Positions 45,471 through 58,794 of a stretch of 64,000 nucleotides of DNA are shown in pieces. The stretch is from Anseranas semipalmata. Its lineage: Eukaryota; Chordata; Aves; Anseriformes; Anseranatidae. Location of the stretch: the NCBI GenBank assembly GCA_013399115.1, contig VXAA01005249.1:132729-196728 (forward strand). Reading direction: 5' to 3'. The notes under the pieces are model-generated. The model searched no databases. It was given only the letters and a program-made list of their open reading frames with translations, and had not been told where the DNA came from. Made by a program: the position numbers and the translations under genes. Within the stretch, counting starts at the first letter, position 1, and the number at the start of each line of letters is the position of its first letter.

Positions 45471-48400
45471 GATAGTGAAATTCAAAATGTTTGTCAGGAC
45501 TGGATAATTCATTTACATCCACTTCCAAGTAAAGTAGTCTCTTATCCAACAGTAATGAAAAATCTTGTTTTCTAGAAACTGCAACATGTATTGCAAAATA
45601 GGTAGCCATTTCCATAAAAAGCTGGCTTGCTGCAAAGTTCTTTCAGTATTTACAGTATCTCCTCTTTCACATTAAGTTAGAATTAGTTAATTGAATTCCC
45701 TAAAAGAGATTTAATCTTTTGTTGAAGTAGCATAAATTATGTGACCCTTGATTTTGGCATTTTATGTCAGACAGTAGCATAGACTATGAACAAAATAATT
45801 TGAAGAAAGTTACCTTGTCAGTAACTAAGTGTGTGAATAGTCATTGCAGGATAGCTGCACAAGAAAGTAAGTGTTATAGAGAGATAGGACCATAATACAT
45901 GTCTAATGTTAAAATATCATTTTTACTTGATCCCAAACTACCCAGTTAAGTTTAGCTCAATCAAATAAATACATTTCAAAATTATGATATGACAATTTTC
46001 TGCAATAGATGTAGTCATTTCAATCACCACAAGCACTAATGGATAATATCCAGACTGAAGAAACTAGAGGTGAATGCGTGATCACAAGACTAGTTAGCAA
46101 ATAATTTCCTCCATTGCTGGTTCTAGCAAGTGGTGCAGTTAGAGTATATATTTTTATATTTCTGAAAATATAGTAGAAATGTTATATTGATACAAGCATG
46201 ATGCAAAAAATATTGGGGAAAACTGTCCTTTATACATGGAGAGTTCTGTCAATTTTATGACAGTTGAGAAGAAAAAAAGGACAGGAATAGATAAAAATCA
46301 AGAAAAAAAGCAATACCGAAAAATGGCGTTATAGAAAATAAATACTACTAAAGACTAAATATTTAAAAGAAGCCTTCTAACTTGTTCCTCCAAAAAGTTC
46401 CCATTCGCCAAAGCCAGGGGAGCAAGCAGTAACTCTCTGCAGGTGCCATGTGGAACACCAAGCAATAGGTACGGATTACTAACAGAAAGAGCAAAGAATC
46501 GGAGCATGTGGAGGTGAGGAGACATACAAGACGGAATATACAATAAGGCCAAATGAGCAGAAAAATTCTAGACTAAGAGAAACTACTTAAACCTTATTTT
46601 TCCCAGCGGTAGATGGGTGCTCACATAATCTATTTCATTGGCTTGGCTGAGGGGTAATAGCTTTTCTTTGACAAGGAAAATATTGTCACATTTGCACATT
46701 TCTTTTTTTGCACAATTTTGGTAAGGGATCCTCTCTTGTTCAGTTGGTTCGGTGTGATAGTCTCCCTTTATGTCACTGTGCATTTTTGAGAGGACATAAA
46801 CTTCTGTTTCTGTTCTGCTCATCACTGCTCTTTTTAATGAAATATCTATGAAAGACTTGATTCTTAGCCTCTTAGCCTCCTGCTTGCAGTAAATTTGTAT
46901 AACGATGATCTATACAAATTTTTCAGTAATGCATGTTTATGCAATCACTAAGAGCAGGACATCCAGAAAACACACGTGGAAGGAATAAACCCAGCAGGGG
47001 TATTCAGCTGGAGTCAACAGAGTATCAACAAATAATCAAACACAGATGATATCTGTTTGCATATTAATTTCAGTCCTGATGCAAGTGGATCCAAGTATCA
47101 CTGAGGCTGATGGGAGTTGCAGTCATAACAAGGTAGAATCTGCCTGTCTGCTTTTAAGAGAAGAAAAGCAAGTAACCCAATCAGTATCTCAATTTCTCTG
47201 ACAGATTCACTGTCTTCCTACATGTGTACTGTCCATTATTATATGAGTTTCAAGTTCAGCTGATTAAAGATGTGGTGAAAAGTGGTAGGAAGGACATGAT
47301 GAAACATTGCCATTAATTGTATTTAGGATAACAGATGCTCTGGAGAGAAAAATAACTCCTCGTGATTGACTTCATCACTTGAAGTAAATTATTTTTAAAG
47401 GTTATGTACTGTTCAATTAACAGTTTGTCTACCTCAGAGCCAAAGGTGTCTGGATACAAAAACCGGATTGCTATGTATCTTTATTGCAGTCCAAGGCAAG
47501 TCAGGTCAACAAGGAAGCTTGCCTTAGATTAGTTCTTAGTTCTTAGATTCACTGCAATACTCCCTGGGGCTCAGATACTGTTGAGGGACTGTTTTAGAGG
47601 AAGAAAAACCTCCTTCAGTCTTGTCCATACCATCTATTGGAAATGATCCCCTGTGGATGCTGTCCTCCAAACCTTTCCTGGTGAGTGCTAGTTGGCATGG
47701 GCCAAAATTCTGCTAACAGCTATCATAAACTGCAGGATAGATCATCATAAATACAGTACAACAGCTTGTTCCTTGTTTCTTTCTTGTTTAGTAATATATA
47801 CTTAGCCTGCTGTCTGGGACAACCTGCCATGAACCTTCCTAACCATGCAAAAAGAAAGACCAGAGAAATATCTTAGTGCTGTTGTCACCTTTTCTCACAT
47901 GTTCTCTACTATGTCCTGTGATATCTCAAGGTGACAGAGGACCCACTGAAATCTCCATGAGTTTGGATACCAGAGTTCTTGTAAAGGATGGGAAAGTGTA
48001 ACAGAAGTGTCTCCCATCACACCTGGGAGTTGTCAAGTGCTCTAGTGTAAGAGAGCCTTTAATCTTGCTCCTGCTCCAGAACCAAGATTAAATAGCAAAA
48101 TTAAATAAAGTTAAATAAGCAAGAAGTTGGACCTGCCTGATCAGTAATTTTGAAAAATTTGCCTGGAAGTATAAATGTTTCTAAATGTTAATGAGAGAAA
48201 AGACCGCTGAGGCTGTCTGCAGATAACTATGAAGTGAATCTTCCTGTTCTTTCCTGATAGGGGCTTGCAGAAAATTCTCACTCTCTTTACCCCTCAGTTT
48301 TATCCCTTCAGTAAGGGGAGCTACAGTCTTAAATCCTACTGTGAGGTTCATTAGACAAAGCAACAAGGACCATTGCTTCCTCATTATTATTTAATGTAAG

Positions 48401-49394
48401 GTTTTCTTCTTTTTAAATGGTAGATGGCTCTCAAATGATTATAAAGGAAGGCAGCTGTAGGGAGTGGCCTTTAAAGGTCACATTCAAAGCCAGTGTAAGG
48501 TAATTAAATGAACTACTCAGAAACGTGTTTTAAAATCTCATTAACCACATTTACATCTGTCACAGGAAAGTTTACCCAGATAGCAGTAAGAAACACACTG
48601 AAGTAAGGTCAAAGTCTTCTTATGAGTGCATGCAAAAAGGATTTTTTTTTTTTGTATGACACTGGGGAATGAAATTATCTCAGAGTTATTCTAGTTTAGT
48701 CTGTATGAACAAAAATACTGCACCTTTTAGTTTTATGTAAAAACTGAGCAAAATGGAAAAACTGCATTCTGTCCCCATTTCACCTCATTACTGTCATGAT
48801 ATCTATGGGCATGTCGACAGGGCTGGTTGCAGACGCTCCAACCTATTATACAGCTTCCTGGATGAAGTTGGAGAATGAGGTATTCAGTGAGGCCTGGAAC
48901 AGGAGGAAGCATTTTTGTTGTATTTTAAATTATTTTTAATAATCCTGGCTCATGTACCATGCAGCTTCCTTAACTAATTTTTTCATGGATCATTAGAAAA
49001 AAACATGCCACTGTATGGTTCCTGCATTGTATCTGGTGTAGTCAAGTTTACTGTGTTTTCTGTATGTTGATAGACTGTTTTGATTTGCATCTCAGTTAAA
49101 CTGCATGTCCACTCCAGGAGGTTTCACGTTCTTTGGTTCCTCCAGGTTGTGCCAAATGCCCTGCTGACATTTTGCATTCTTTATGTTAGTTTTCCTCAGT
49201 CTCAGACTCCCGTTTCCATATTGTAGTCAGAGAAACTGCAGCAGAGGAGAGTGATCTGTAGTTTGCCAGGAGGAAGCCAGGAGGAGTGATCAGACTGTCC
49301 TCAGCAATATTTCTTTTGTGAGTCACCTTAGTGTGTCTCACACTTACTGTTCAGTATGGATTTTCTTAAAGATCCATCCATTTCCAGAGTCTTT

Positions 49395-49426
49395 TGTGTG
49401 TATGTGTGTGTGTGTGTGTGTGTGTA
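49395..49426. repeat. (TG)n microsatellite
   Basis: About 16 TG units with one TA interruption. Alternating purine-pyrimidine sequence of this kind can adopt Z-DNA. Confidence 0.95.
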
Positions 49427-52400
49427 TAAGGAATTCAACATTTACTTTTAATGATGCAAGTTTTTAGCCTTAATGATTATAACATAAAATTTGAACTCAT
49501 ATTTACATGGTACAAACAGGTGGTAAATAACAAGTTTCTGAAGTGTGCTATTTTGATAGTTTCTACCTTATGATTCTTTGAGATATGAAATATAATTTTT
49601 TCAGTGTCTGGAACAAACTTACCAGTATAGTGGCTGTTATCAGAAAGTAATCCTCAAATCCATTAAGGATATATTCAATGGGAATAAAATTATCAAGTGT
49701 TCTAGTGGCAGCTACAATTGTTTTTTACTTTGACTTGTAAAAGTACTAGCTACCGCTTCAGGGCTCTCCCCAGTTTCCAGAGACTAGCATAGGATTTCAG
49801 CCAAATTTCCTGTCCTGGATTTAGCAGAAATGTAGAGCTACAAGCAGCAGTATGTGAAAGAGTTGTCCCTAGTGCTGGACAATGTTGGTTAAATGCTTTC
49901 TTTGCTTTAAATTGCTGTAACACATTTTCCTGCTGAGGATACCAGTAGCTGTTGTGTGTTTTTTTTTTCCACCAGAATTCTCACTGGCCTGCAGGTACAA
50001 GAAATGAGAAAGCAGACACGCCTATTGAGACATAACATGTAAGTTATGTATGTAAGTTAAAATGTAATGACTTTTTTCTTTTTTTTATCAGCTTGAATTT
50101 GGCATTTGGAATAGATATATATTATAAAATGATTCTGGAAGGTGAAGTTCCTTTGACCAAATGACAAATGTTGTAATTAGACAATTTATGATCTTTTTTT
50201 TAAAAGGGAAATTCCATCTCTACCTCCTCTTCATTTCCTTAAATCTACAGATAGTCTCCAAATGGCAAGGTCTTCAGCAGATCTGGGCAAACTGAGCTAT
50301 ATCAGTGCATAAGAAATGAAAAAAAAAAAAACCAAAAAACTTTAGAATTTTTTTAATGAGTGATTTTTTTTCTTCCTTTGTACTTATATACTACCACGTA
50401 AGTCTTCATCCCTGCTTATCAGTGAGATTCCTCTTCACAAACACACGGTGAACAGAAAGCAGAGAGCTGTACATCCTGAGCCTCACTGAAGAACAGCAGC
50501 TGGGAACTCATGTGGCTCTCAATGTCTTTCTAAGCAAGGAGAAATGAAGTGTAGAAAACATGCCCATCAGGACTGCTACACTAGGTAGGATATCAGGAAC
50601 TGCTCTAAGAGGACATTTCCCCTTCCCCAGCAGCTGGGCAGCAGGGAAATAAGTCTGATGGTAAAAAAAAAAAAGGGGACTGGCCACTCAGTCCCTAGGG
50701 GAAAGTGGGGAATGATGGCCCTGTCAGGCTTGCCTGTGTAATGCCCTTGGAGCGGGTGCCATGGGCTGATGAGATCAGTTCTGCCTGTGTGTGTATATGG
50801 CAAGGTCAGCAGAGCCTGGAGAGGGAGTGATATACTACTTCCAGACTGTTATGATAAACAAATTCTTATTCTTCTCTTTCCCAATCTATTCTGAAACAGA
50901 AGACTGGGAAAAGCTTGGCCTTAATCCCATCAATACAAATGCCTTTTCCCTGGGTTGGATAAAATATCTTGTGTGCATTGCACAGGGAATGTATGTGCTG
51001 TGTGAGCTACTTGAAGGGGTGGACACCCACAACCCTGGTCCACTCCAGCTCCTCTGACATTCAAAAGGGTTCAGATTACATCTGTTCTGTATCAGACCTC
51101 CCTCTACACATAAGTTTCTACCAGCCACATAAATATATCGGGAAAAGTTTTCAAAACTTTGTTTTTCTATGAGAAAGTTAATTTACTTACCTTTAATTGA
51201 TTTTAAGAGTGTCACCTAATAAATAAAATTAGTTTCACTCAGTCATTCCTAAAATTTCTAAAATTACTATTTATAGTTGGAAGAAAAATGAGATTCATGA
51301 TTCACAGGATTTTTTCAGCAAAATCTCTTCCTCTGATCCAGTATATGATTTCCCCTGCTTGTCTTCATACTTTATATCTTCTGTGTGCATTGATTCTTGA
51401 GGTGTATATTTTGTTCTTTAAGGACTATTCCTTGTTCTTTATTTTTTACCTCTAGTCCTATTGAAATTTGCTCTGTGTACCTGATTGTGCATCTTCATTT
51501 CTTATGAAATTGTATTAGGAAATTAAGTCTAATCTTAAAATGTGTGATTTATTAACTGGTTGTGAATAAATGTGGCCAGGAAATAAGAGTGATTTTAGAC
51601 ATTGCATCTAAAATAGAAGAAGTGGGGATGAATTATTTACCAATTTTGAAGTGGAGCTTTCGCAACTTCATAAACAAGATAGCCTGTTCTTGCTGCCTGT
51701 GGCTGGATTTGATGACACAGATCCCTTCCTATCTTGCATTCCTTAATCTGTCAAAGCATCCTCAAATTTTGAGTACTAGAGGTGCTCCAGTCATTACTAA
51801 TATAGAAATTCAAACCTATGAATTCAGCAAAACAGTGTAAAAAGTAGATTTTTTCATGCAGAAAACTATAAATATACCATGAAACTTCAGTTTCACTCTC
51901 TGACTGGATGTCAACACAAAATGTAATCTAGAAACTCCAACGCTATTAAACCCTTGGCTCTAGAACACATTTTCCATTTAGTAGATTACAACGCAAAATG
52001 CATTGTATTCAGTGGTAAAGTTTCTTAGCTGCAAGTACCAAAGGTTAATTTAGGGTAAAGTCACTGAAAAGGCACACTTGAATTGTGCTTGGTATCTCAC
52101 TTATTAAATAGGAAAGCATGCTGTGAGAGACAACTGCTACTGTCTCTCTTCTCAGACCATTTCTCTGTCACTGAGCTAATGGAGCAATTCTGTGCTTCAG
52201 TCTAGAAGCAGACATTCTTGTAATTGTCTGCAGTCTCATACTAAATGCCTCATCCAATAAATAATTTTTAGCTTTAACTCATTTCCTCCGCTTCAATACA
52301 CTGTGCATTCAAAGATGTAATTAAAAAGTAGCGCTGTTCTCTAACATCAGTTTAGCCTAGCAAACGATTGTTCACCATCTGGAGGCCAGGCTATAAAAAT

Positions 52401-55400
52401 AATAATCTAAAAAGAAAAACATACTGATATTTGATTTCCCTTGAAATATATAGCCTTCATGTTCATTTGTTTGATATAATTCAAGAGTAGTTCTACTCTA
52501 TACTCATCATAATTGTGTGTTAATATGTATTTGTATACTAATGCAACTTGTATGAGGCGGGCTGTAGGAGAAGAAAAACGAAAAGCAGGAAAGGGAAAAA
52601 CCCAAACCCTTATTCCAGCTCTTCTGTATTGCTTTCTGCAGAAGCATCTTCTTTCACACAAATGAGAATAGGAGGTAAAACTTTCTTTAGCCCAGTAAAA
52701 TTGAGTAAGGCCTACACCAAAAAACATATGGCTTGCTTCATCTGATGCAAAAAAATGTGGAGCAGAAAGAGAATTCTTGTAAACTATATATTTTATCTTA
52801 GGTCTCATGATATTTTGCTTGATCTTAAAACAAACAAACAAACCCAAACACCTCTGGCTTCTGAAGGCTTGTGAAAATCTTGTCTTTGTTTTGTTTTGTG
52901 TTTTTATTAGCTCATTCCTGATGTTGGAAGAAAACCAACAACTAGCAGAATGAAAAGCGCATTCTCAGAAGGCCAATAAAAGAATGCATGATTTTAAAAT
53001 CTCTTTATTTTTTAGCCTAGATTGTGATTTTAGGTCATGGTAGAGGAAATGATATAAAACTTTTATATGCTTTGGTTGCTTGGCTTTACTGAAATATGCA
53101 ACTCTGAAGTTGAAGCCCCTGAGGAGGTAATTAGGTGTTACAGCTGGGCCATCCTTCTGTCTCACTGCTGCCAAAAGGCAAAAGTCCTTTCCTGCTTCCC
53201 ATTCCCCCCACTCCTGCTGTGCAGTCCTGTCCTTGTCTTCGCACAGATTTTGGCATGTGCTTGGCCACACTGTGAGCTGGTTTAGCTTGTGAAAAAGGGA
53301 GCAAAAATTTCAGTCTTTTTGCATAGGATTAGCTTTCTGACACATTAGCAAACTGGACTGGCTCACTAGAGGGTGCCAGGGAGGGGGTAGGACCATTTGG
53401 CTTGAACTAGGGGATAAAGTGGTAAGAAAAGGAACTAACTATTTTTGGTAATAGAAATCCATTAGATTCAGCCATAATAACTAACTTCACCTTGAAAAGC
53501 ACAAGTAATCTGAGTTTAACTAAGTAGTAAGATTAATAAACCCTTGAAGCTTTCTTTGTATAAAGACTTTGGTAATTTGGAGCTCAAGGGTTTTTCTGGC
53601 TCCTTCTGAATTTTATCCTTTTTCAATGAGCTTTTTGGTGCTTATTCTGCATGTTCACATACATCCCCCAGTGAACCTGCTTGTAGAGCTCCTGAACAGT
53701 TTCTCTATGATGTGAGAATTTTGGGGGTGTTTTTGGTGCCCTTTCTATATGCAGATTTGTTGTTGTATAGGTATTAAAACTATTGCAAGAGAAATTTGCT
53801 CTAGGGTTGTGTTTGTTCCTGTTGCTACAGAAAAAGTTCTGCAGGAAAAAAAAAAAAAACACACAAGGATTTGTAGCTACTAAATAGGGAAGTCTAAGAA
53901 TACATCTTGCAGTGCCAAGTAATCTTTTCATTTTGAAACAAGACTATTCATGCAAAGTAAGAGAAAATTAGCAATAGATTTGACATGCTCCCAGGCAAAA
54001 ACTCTGTCAGACATAGAAAATCTATATCTCATTTGTTTCACCACTTAACGTTTTCTTTCCTCTTTTATTTTGCCTCAGACTTCTCTAAGAGTGGAAGACA
54101 GCTTTGGAGATGGACTTTTCCTTTCAAGAAAGAAGAAGTTCACACTTGTAAATACTCAAGTGTCCTTGAAAATATGTTGATAAAAGGAGAGCAAGTACTA
54201 ATCGCTGTTCTTTGAGGGTTTATTTTCAGCTGCCTTGTCAAGTTGGGAATTGCAACCACTAAAGAAGCAGCACAGTTTCAGATCTTATTTCAAAGACATT
54301 CAAATGAAGAACTGCCAGTTGTGACACATGCCCTTTTATTATCCTAAAAGTGATTGATATCTTGCTGGAGGCAATAGGACCTGTGAAATGTTATGCACCT
54401 TTTAAAGAATGACTGCTGTCTCTGCTTTAAATAGTATAGTACTTACAATTGAAAATGACCAAAAAACAAATTACTTTTTTTTTGTTTAATATATCTTTCC
54501 TACATACATGGGTACTGTGTAGGTCTCTTCTAAATATACTGCACATACAAACATATGTGTTGATATAAAAATATGCGTACATGCATGTAACATAGTCTAA
54601 AAACCGCTCTGTAAATAGCACACACACTTAGAGGCTGGTTTAAAACTGATTTTTAAAAACATCCATAAAGAAATAAGAAAAAATCCTGGACAACAGGTCC
54701 AAAATAGGTGCTAAAGGAATCTTTCTTCTAACATCCCTAATCATTACAACTGGGGAAATATGAAGAGCGGATGACTAGAGTAATTAGGCTCATTCTTCCT
54801 AAATAGCATCTCCTGTTGCCACTGTCAGAGAGAGAATATTGAATGTGAAAAACAAAATAAGATGTTTCTTGTGATGGAAATTGAACTAAGACTGCGGATG
54901 GCTGTACGGCGTATGGGGAAAAAAATCAGACTGAGTAGCAATTTCTCTGAACAAAGGTGCATATTTCTATTTCATGTTGTGATTTCCCTGTCTTAATAAG
55001 ATATTTTGCAAATGGTAAAAAAAAAATGTAACAAAACACTTCCTGAACTGGAAAACATCAAAGAGGATTTGAATTATTATTTTATTATTATTATTTTTTA
55101 TGAAATTATGGAGGGAAAGGTTTTCTGTCTATGTTGGCCATGTAGAGGGTGGGGAAATTTTGCTATATCCCTTTGTTTACATGTGAAACTCAGATTTCAG
55201 ATAAATATTTTAAAATTACCATCTAAAGATAACTTCTGCTATTATTCTTTTATAAACATGATTGTCAAGCATACTGTGTTTATTCATGTTGCTCTGCCAT
55301 TTTGTTAGCTTGGATCCATATTTGCCTACTACAGTAGTCCTCTTGTTTTTTAAGTGCTTTTTCACTATCACAACAATCTTTCAAAAATTCTAGTGATTAG

Positions 55401-56992
55401 CTAGAAAGCTACAAAAATTGTAAAAGTGGCAAACCACACACGTCCTTTAAACATTTATTAGGAAAAAAGATTTGATTTGAATGGAAGAGGTCCAGCTTCT
55501 AGTAAGAAAGTGAAGTCAGAGCTCATTTAATTTTATTCGGTTGAAGATGGGACTGCCTTCCCTGCTGTATCCTCAGTCAAGGCCTACATCTTGAACTTGC
55601 ATCTCTTACCTACATCTCTTACCTTGCAGGAGATGGATGTTGAGGGGAAGAATAAGAAGGGCAGAAAGGTTGCTGTTTTTGTTGAAACTGTTCCATTATG
55701 CTGGAATAAGAATCACTCATAAGAACCTCTTATGACATCAACTAGCCAGTCAACAAGAATAAACTGTTGACCTTAGCAGGTCAAAACTTATTATTTGCAG
55801 GGTGCAACAGATATCGTACAAATGTTCTGCACTAAGGTAATTCATTCACATTTCCTTACCTGGCCTCCTACAGCTCTTCGTTGTGAGCCACTCTATTCCA
55901 GTCTCTGCACAATCATCACTCTTCTTTTTAATTATCCTTTAAATTCTCTTCTCCCATGAAAAATACTTCTCAGTTTTGCAAACATTTCTTAAACAACTGG
56001 AATCACATTTTTTTTCCAACTATATGATTCCTTAGTATTTTTTCATTTATCCTGGGTAATATATCCATAAATGTCTCTCTACAATGAAGTCCTTCAATGA
56101 ACTTTCACTATTAATGTGTGCTGGAGTCTGAAACCAAACTTAATAAATGGTGGATTAGTTCACTTCTGAGTAACACTGTCATTCTTTTGCCAGAGAATTA
56201 ATATTAGAAAAACACTTGATGGGCTGTATGGTTTAATGGTGTTGGCCTTTACCATCCCTGCCAAATTAAAAATCATTTTATAGTCTGTGCTTTTAACCCA
56301 GAACATACTTGGTGGCCAAAGTTTCTTGAGCCAACAAAACATCTTCAAGATGATTTGGTTTGATTTTAATAGCTAAAGTGCATGCCTGATGTTTACCACA
56401 TGATAATTTCTTAAATAATTACAAGTGAAACTGATGGGAAGCAGTCTTGAGATGTGCTCTATTCTTTGTTGAAGCATGTTTTATTGAATGGGAAAGTGTT
56501 TGGAGATCTTCCACTAGAAAATAGAGGTCTTGAAATGTGAGACTCTTGAAAGCAGAAAATTACAGTGATTTGAAGTGCCACTGACTATCCATTTATACCA
56601 GTAAGAACATTTCTTCCTTTGCATTTGACTCAGTCCTCAAAATCAAGGCAGGAGAAGAAAGGCGTGAGATGGGAGGAAATCATGGTGAAAAGAAAATAGT
56701 TTATAGTAGGGTAACCTCAGTTAATTGCACTGTATTGTAGTTAAGTTGTTCTATGAGAGATACTTGTGAACAAAGCAAGTTCGCTGCAAAAACACAGACT
56801 TCAGTGTTTACTCATTTATAACCTTGCTCCAGGTGAATCTCTTGTTGAAATTAAGCTGTTTTTGCTATCTGTGCTATCATTTTAATGCTGACTTCAGTGA
56901 CTGCAGACAATGCTGCTGTCAATAATGAAGATGAACCTCAGTTAAAGCTTCACCTAAAAGATCTTGTAGATTAGGTCTATTCACAAAGATAC

Positions 56993-56993
<1 letters not shown>

Positions 56994-57039
<46 letters not shown>

Positions 57040-57046
57040 GGAATTN

Positions 57047-57090
<44 letters not shown>
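56994..57090. repeat. (ATT)n microsatellite with an N and a duplicated flank
   Basis: Two ATT tracts (56994-57039 and 57047-57090) of nearly equal length, each followed by ATGGAATT, with one N at 57046 between them. The duplication of the flank next to the N suggests an assembly artefact, so the true locus may hold a single ATT tract. Confidence 0.92.
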
Positions 57091-58155
57091 GGAATTGTCT
57101 AAGAACCAGCACAGAACAGGGCCCCAGTGAACAACTGTGGGAGAGGTAAGCAAGTGATTTCTATTGGGAGAAGAGCAAAACAAATGGTTAATTTTTCTGC
57201 TTCTGAATATGCAGGGGTAAGGCAGAAGCAATCAATTTTACCTTAACAAACTCTCTTTGATAACTATTTTTAGTTCTACACCACAGGCGAAGTAGATAAA
57301 AGCACTCTTAGAACAGAAATATTTCCTGCAGGTATAAGGCAAATACCAGTCCTGTGAAAACCTGTTTGGAATTGGCTGGAAAGTTTACATACACTGTGCC
57401 TGTGCAATTACTTTTTTTACCGCATTTGAAAGACCAGCTGAAAAACAAAATTTCAACAAAAACTTGTAGAATTTCCCTGTAGAATTTCCCATCTATTTTT
57501 CACTGCTGTTCTAGTCAGTTTGGTTGACAGGTATTCTGCAGAGCAGGTTCTTCACTATTAAAGAACAGCTGATACATGAGTGAGATCTTCTGTGTTGCGG
57601 AGAGCATGACTGACATGGGTCTTACTGAACATTGCAGCATATGTGCTGTAGGGTTGCTCTATGCACATATGGTGGATGTTTGGTTTGAACTGTCAAACAT
57701 CTAGAAAGCTGCTAGATTGCTGCACACCACTACAGCCAACAACCTGAACCAGTGAGAAGTGCAGATCTGAAAATACAGACCTGTGTGTAAAAGGAGGCAG
57801 GCTCCTCTGTGTGGCAAACGAGTGAAGGATAGGCCTGTGAGGCTGGCGAGAGTCGCGGGATGAGGAGAGTGCCGAAGCATGAGGGTCATAACCAGACAGA
57901 TAAGCAGGGAGGCAAAATACCTCCATGAGTGTGTGTATTGAGGGCAAATGGCTTGCAGGCCAAACCTTTTTAAAACCAGATTTCTTGAAAATATGGGTTA
58001 TTTCTCTCTCTGTCTAATATATAACGAGTTCTTGCTCTCCAGTAGCATACAGAACAGTGGTAACAAAAGAACCATTTAGAAATACTTTGTGTGCCATATG
58101 TATAAAACATCATTTGTAACAATTGCCAGCGTCAGTACTGGTGGAAGAGACCAAT

Positions 58156-58780
58156 TCACAGAACTGTAGGGGTTGGAAGGGACCTCCAGAGATCATTGGG
58201 TACAACCCCCCTGCCACAACAGGTTCCCTAGAGCAGGTTGCACAGGTAGGTGTCCAGACAGGTCTTGAATATCTCCAGAGAAGGAGACTCCACAACCTCC
58301 CTGGGCAGCCCGTTCCAGTGCTCTGTCACCCTCACTGTGAAGAAGTTCCTTCGCATATTGGTGCGGAACTTCCTATGCTCCATTTTGTGGCCATTGCCCC
58401 TTGTCCTGTCCCCACAGACCATTGAAAAGAGGTTGGCCATATCCCTGTGTCCCCCACACTGCAGTTATTTATATACATTAATAAGGTCCCCTCTCCGTCT
58501 TCTTTTCTCAAGGCTGAACAGACCCAGGTCTCTCAGCCTTTCCTCATAGGAGAGATGCTCCAGGCCCTGTATCATCTTTGTGGTCCTCCGCTGGACTCTC
58601 TCCAGAAGATCCCTGTCTCTCTTGTAGCGGGGAGCCCAGAACTGGACACAGTATTCCAGGTGAGGCCTGACCAGGGCAGAGTAGAGGGGGAGGATCACCT
58701 CCCTTGACCTGCTGGCCACGCTTCTTTTAATGCACCCCAGGATCCCATTGGCCTTCTTGGCCACCAGGGCGCACTCCATT
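58156..58780 (-). mobile_element. CR1 retrotransposon 3' part, minus strand
   Basis: Reading from 58780 down: ORF2 from the [36 protein letters not shown] region to the C-terminus (stop at 58228-58230), then a 3' UTR ending in 'ccttccaacccctacag' at about 58165. The octamers are reduced to a CTGTGAATT-like relic. The copy is well preserved over 625 bp and represents a different subfamily from the 28-kb element (it encodes DLINVYK instead of [10 protein letters not shown]). Confidence 0.96.
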
Positions 58781-58794
58781 GAGGTGGTTTTCAA
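58228..58794 (-). pseudogene. CR1 ORF2 C-terminal third with one in-frame stop
   Basis: A single minus-strand frame of 189 codons, interrupted by only one TAA (58465-58467) in the NVYK segment. It encodes [56 protein letters not shown], and after the stop [45 protein letters not shown]. No frameshift is seen, so the insertion is relatively young. It lacks the endonuclease and the RT catalytic box because of 5' truncation. Confidence 0.93.

Larger units (their letters stand above)
45096..58155. other. Long repeat-poor unique sequence, no gene recognised
   Basis: About 13 kb with only simple repeats (45438-45470, 49395-49426, 52829-52847, 53848-53859, 56994-57090). I find no CR1. The longest frame (52407-52847 minus, 146 codons) has no recognisable domain or signal peptide. 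The 80-codon minus frame at 46583-46825 is polar and has a balanced composition but no known relative. Small tandem duplications (about 12-14 bp) occur near 55600-55625 and 57465-57490. A modest CpG cluster lies at 57820-57880. Confidence 0.5.

Noticed and set aside
52407..52847. 146-codon minus-strand open frame outside any CR1
   Set aside because: No recognisable domain, signal peptide, splice context or repeat origin. A frame of this length can arise by chance in 64 kb of two-stranded DNA. Transcript data would be needed to revive it.
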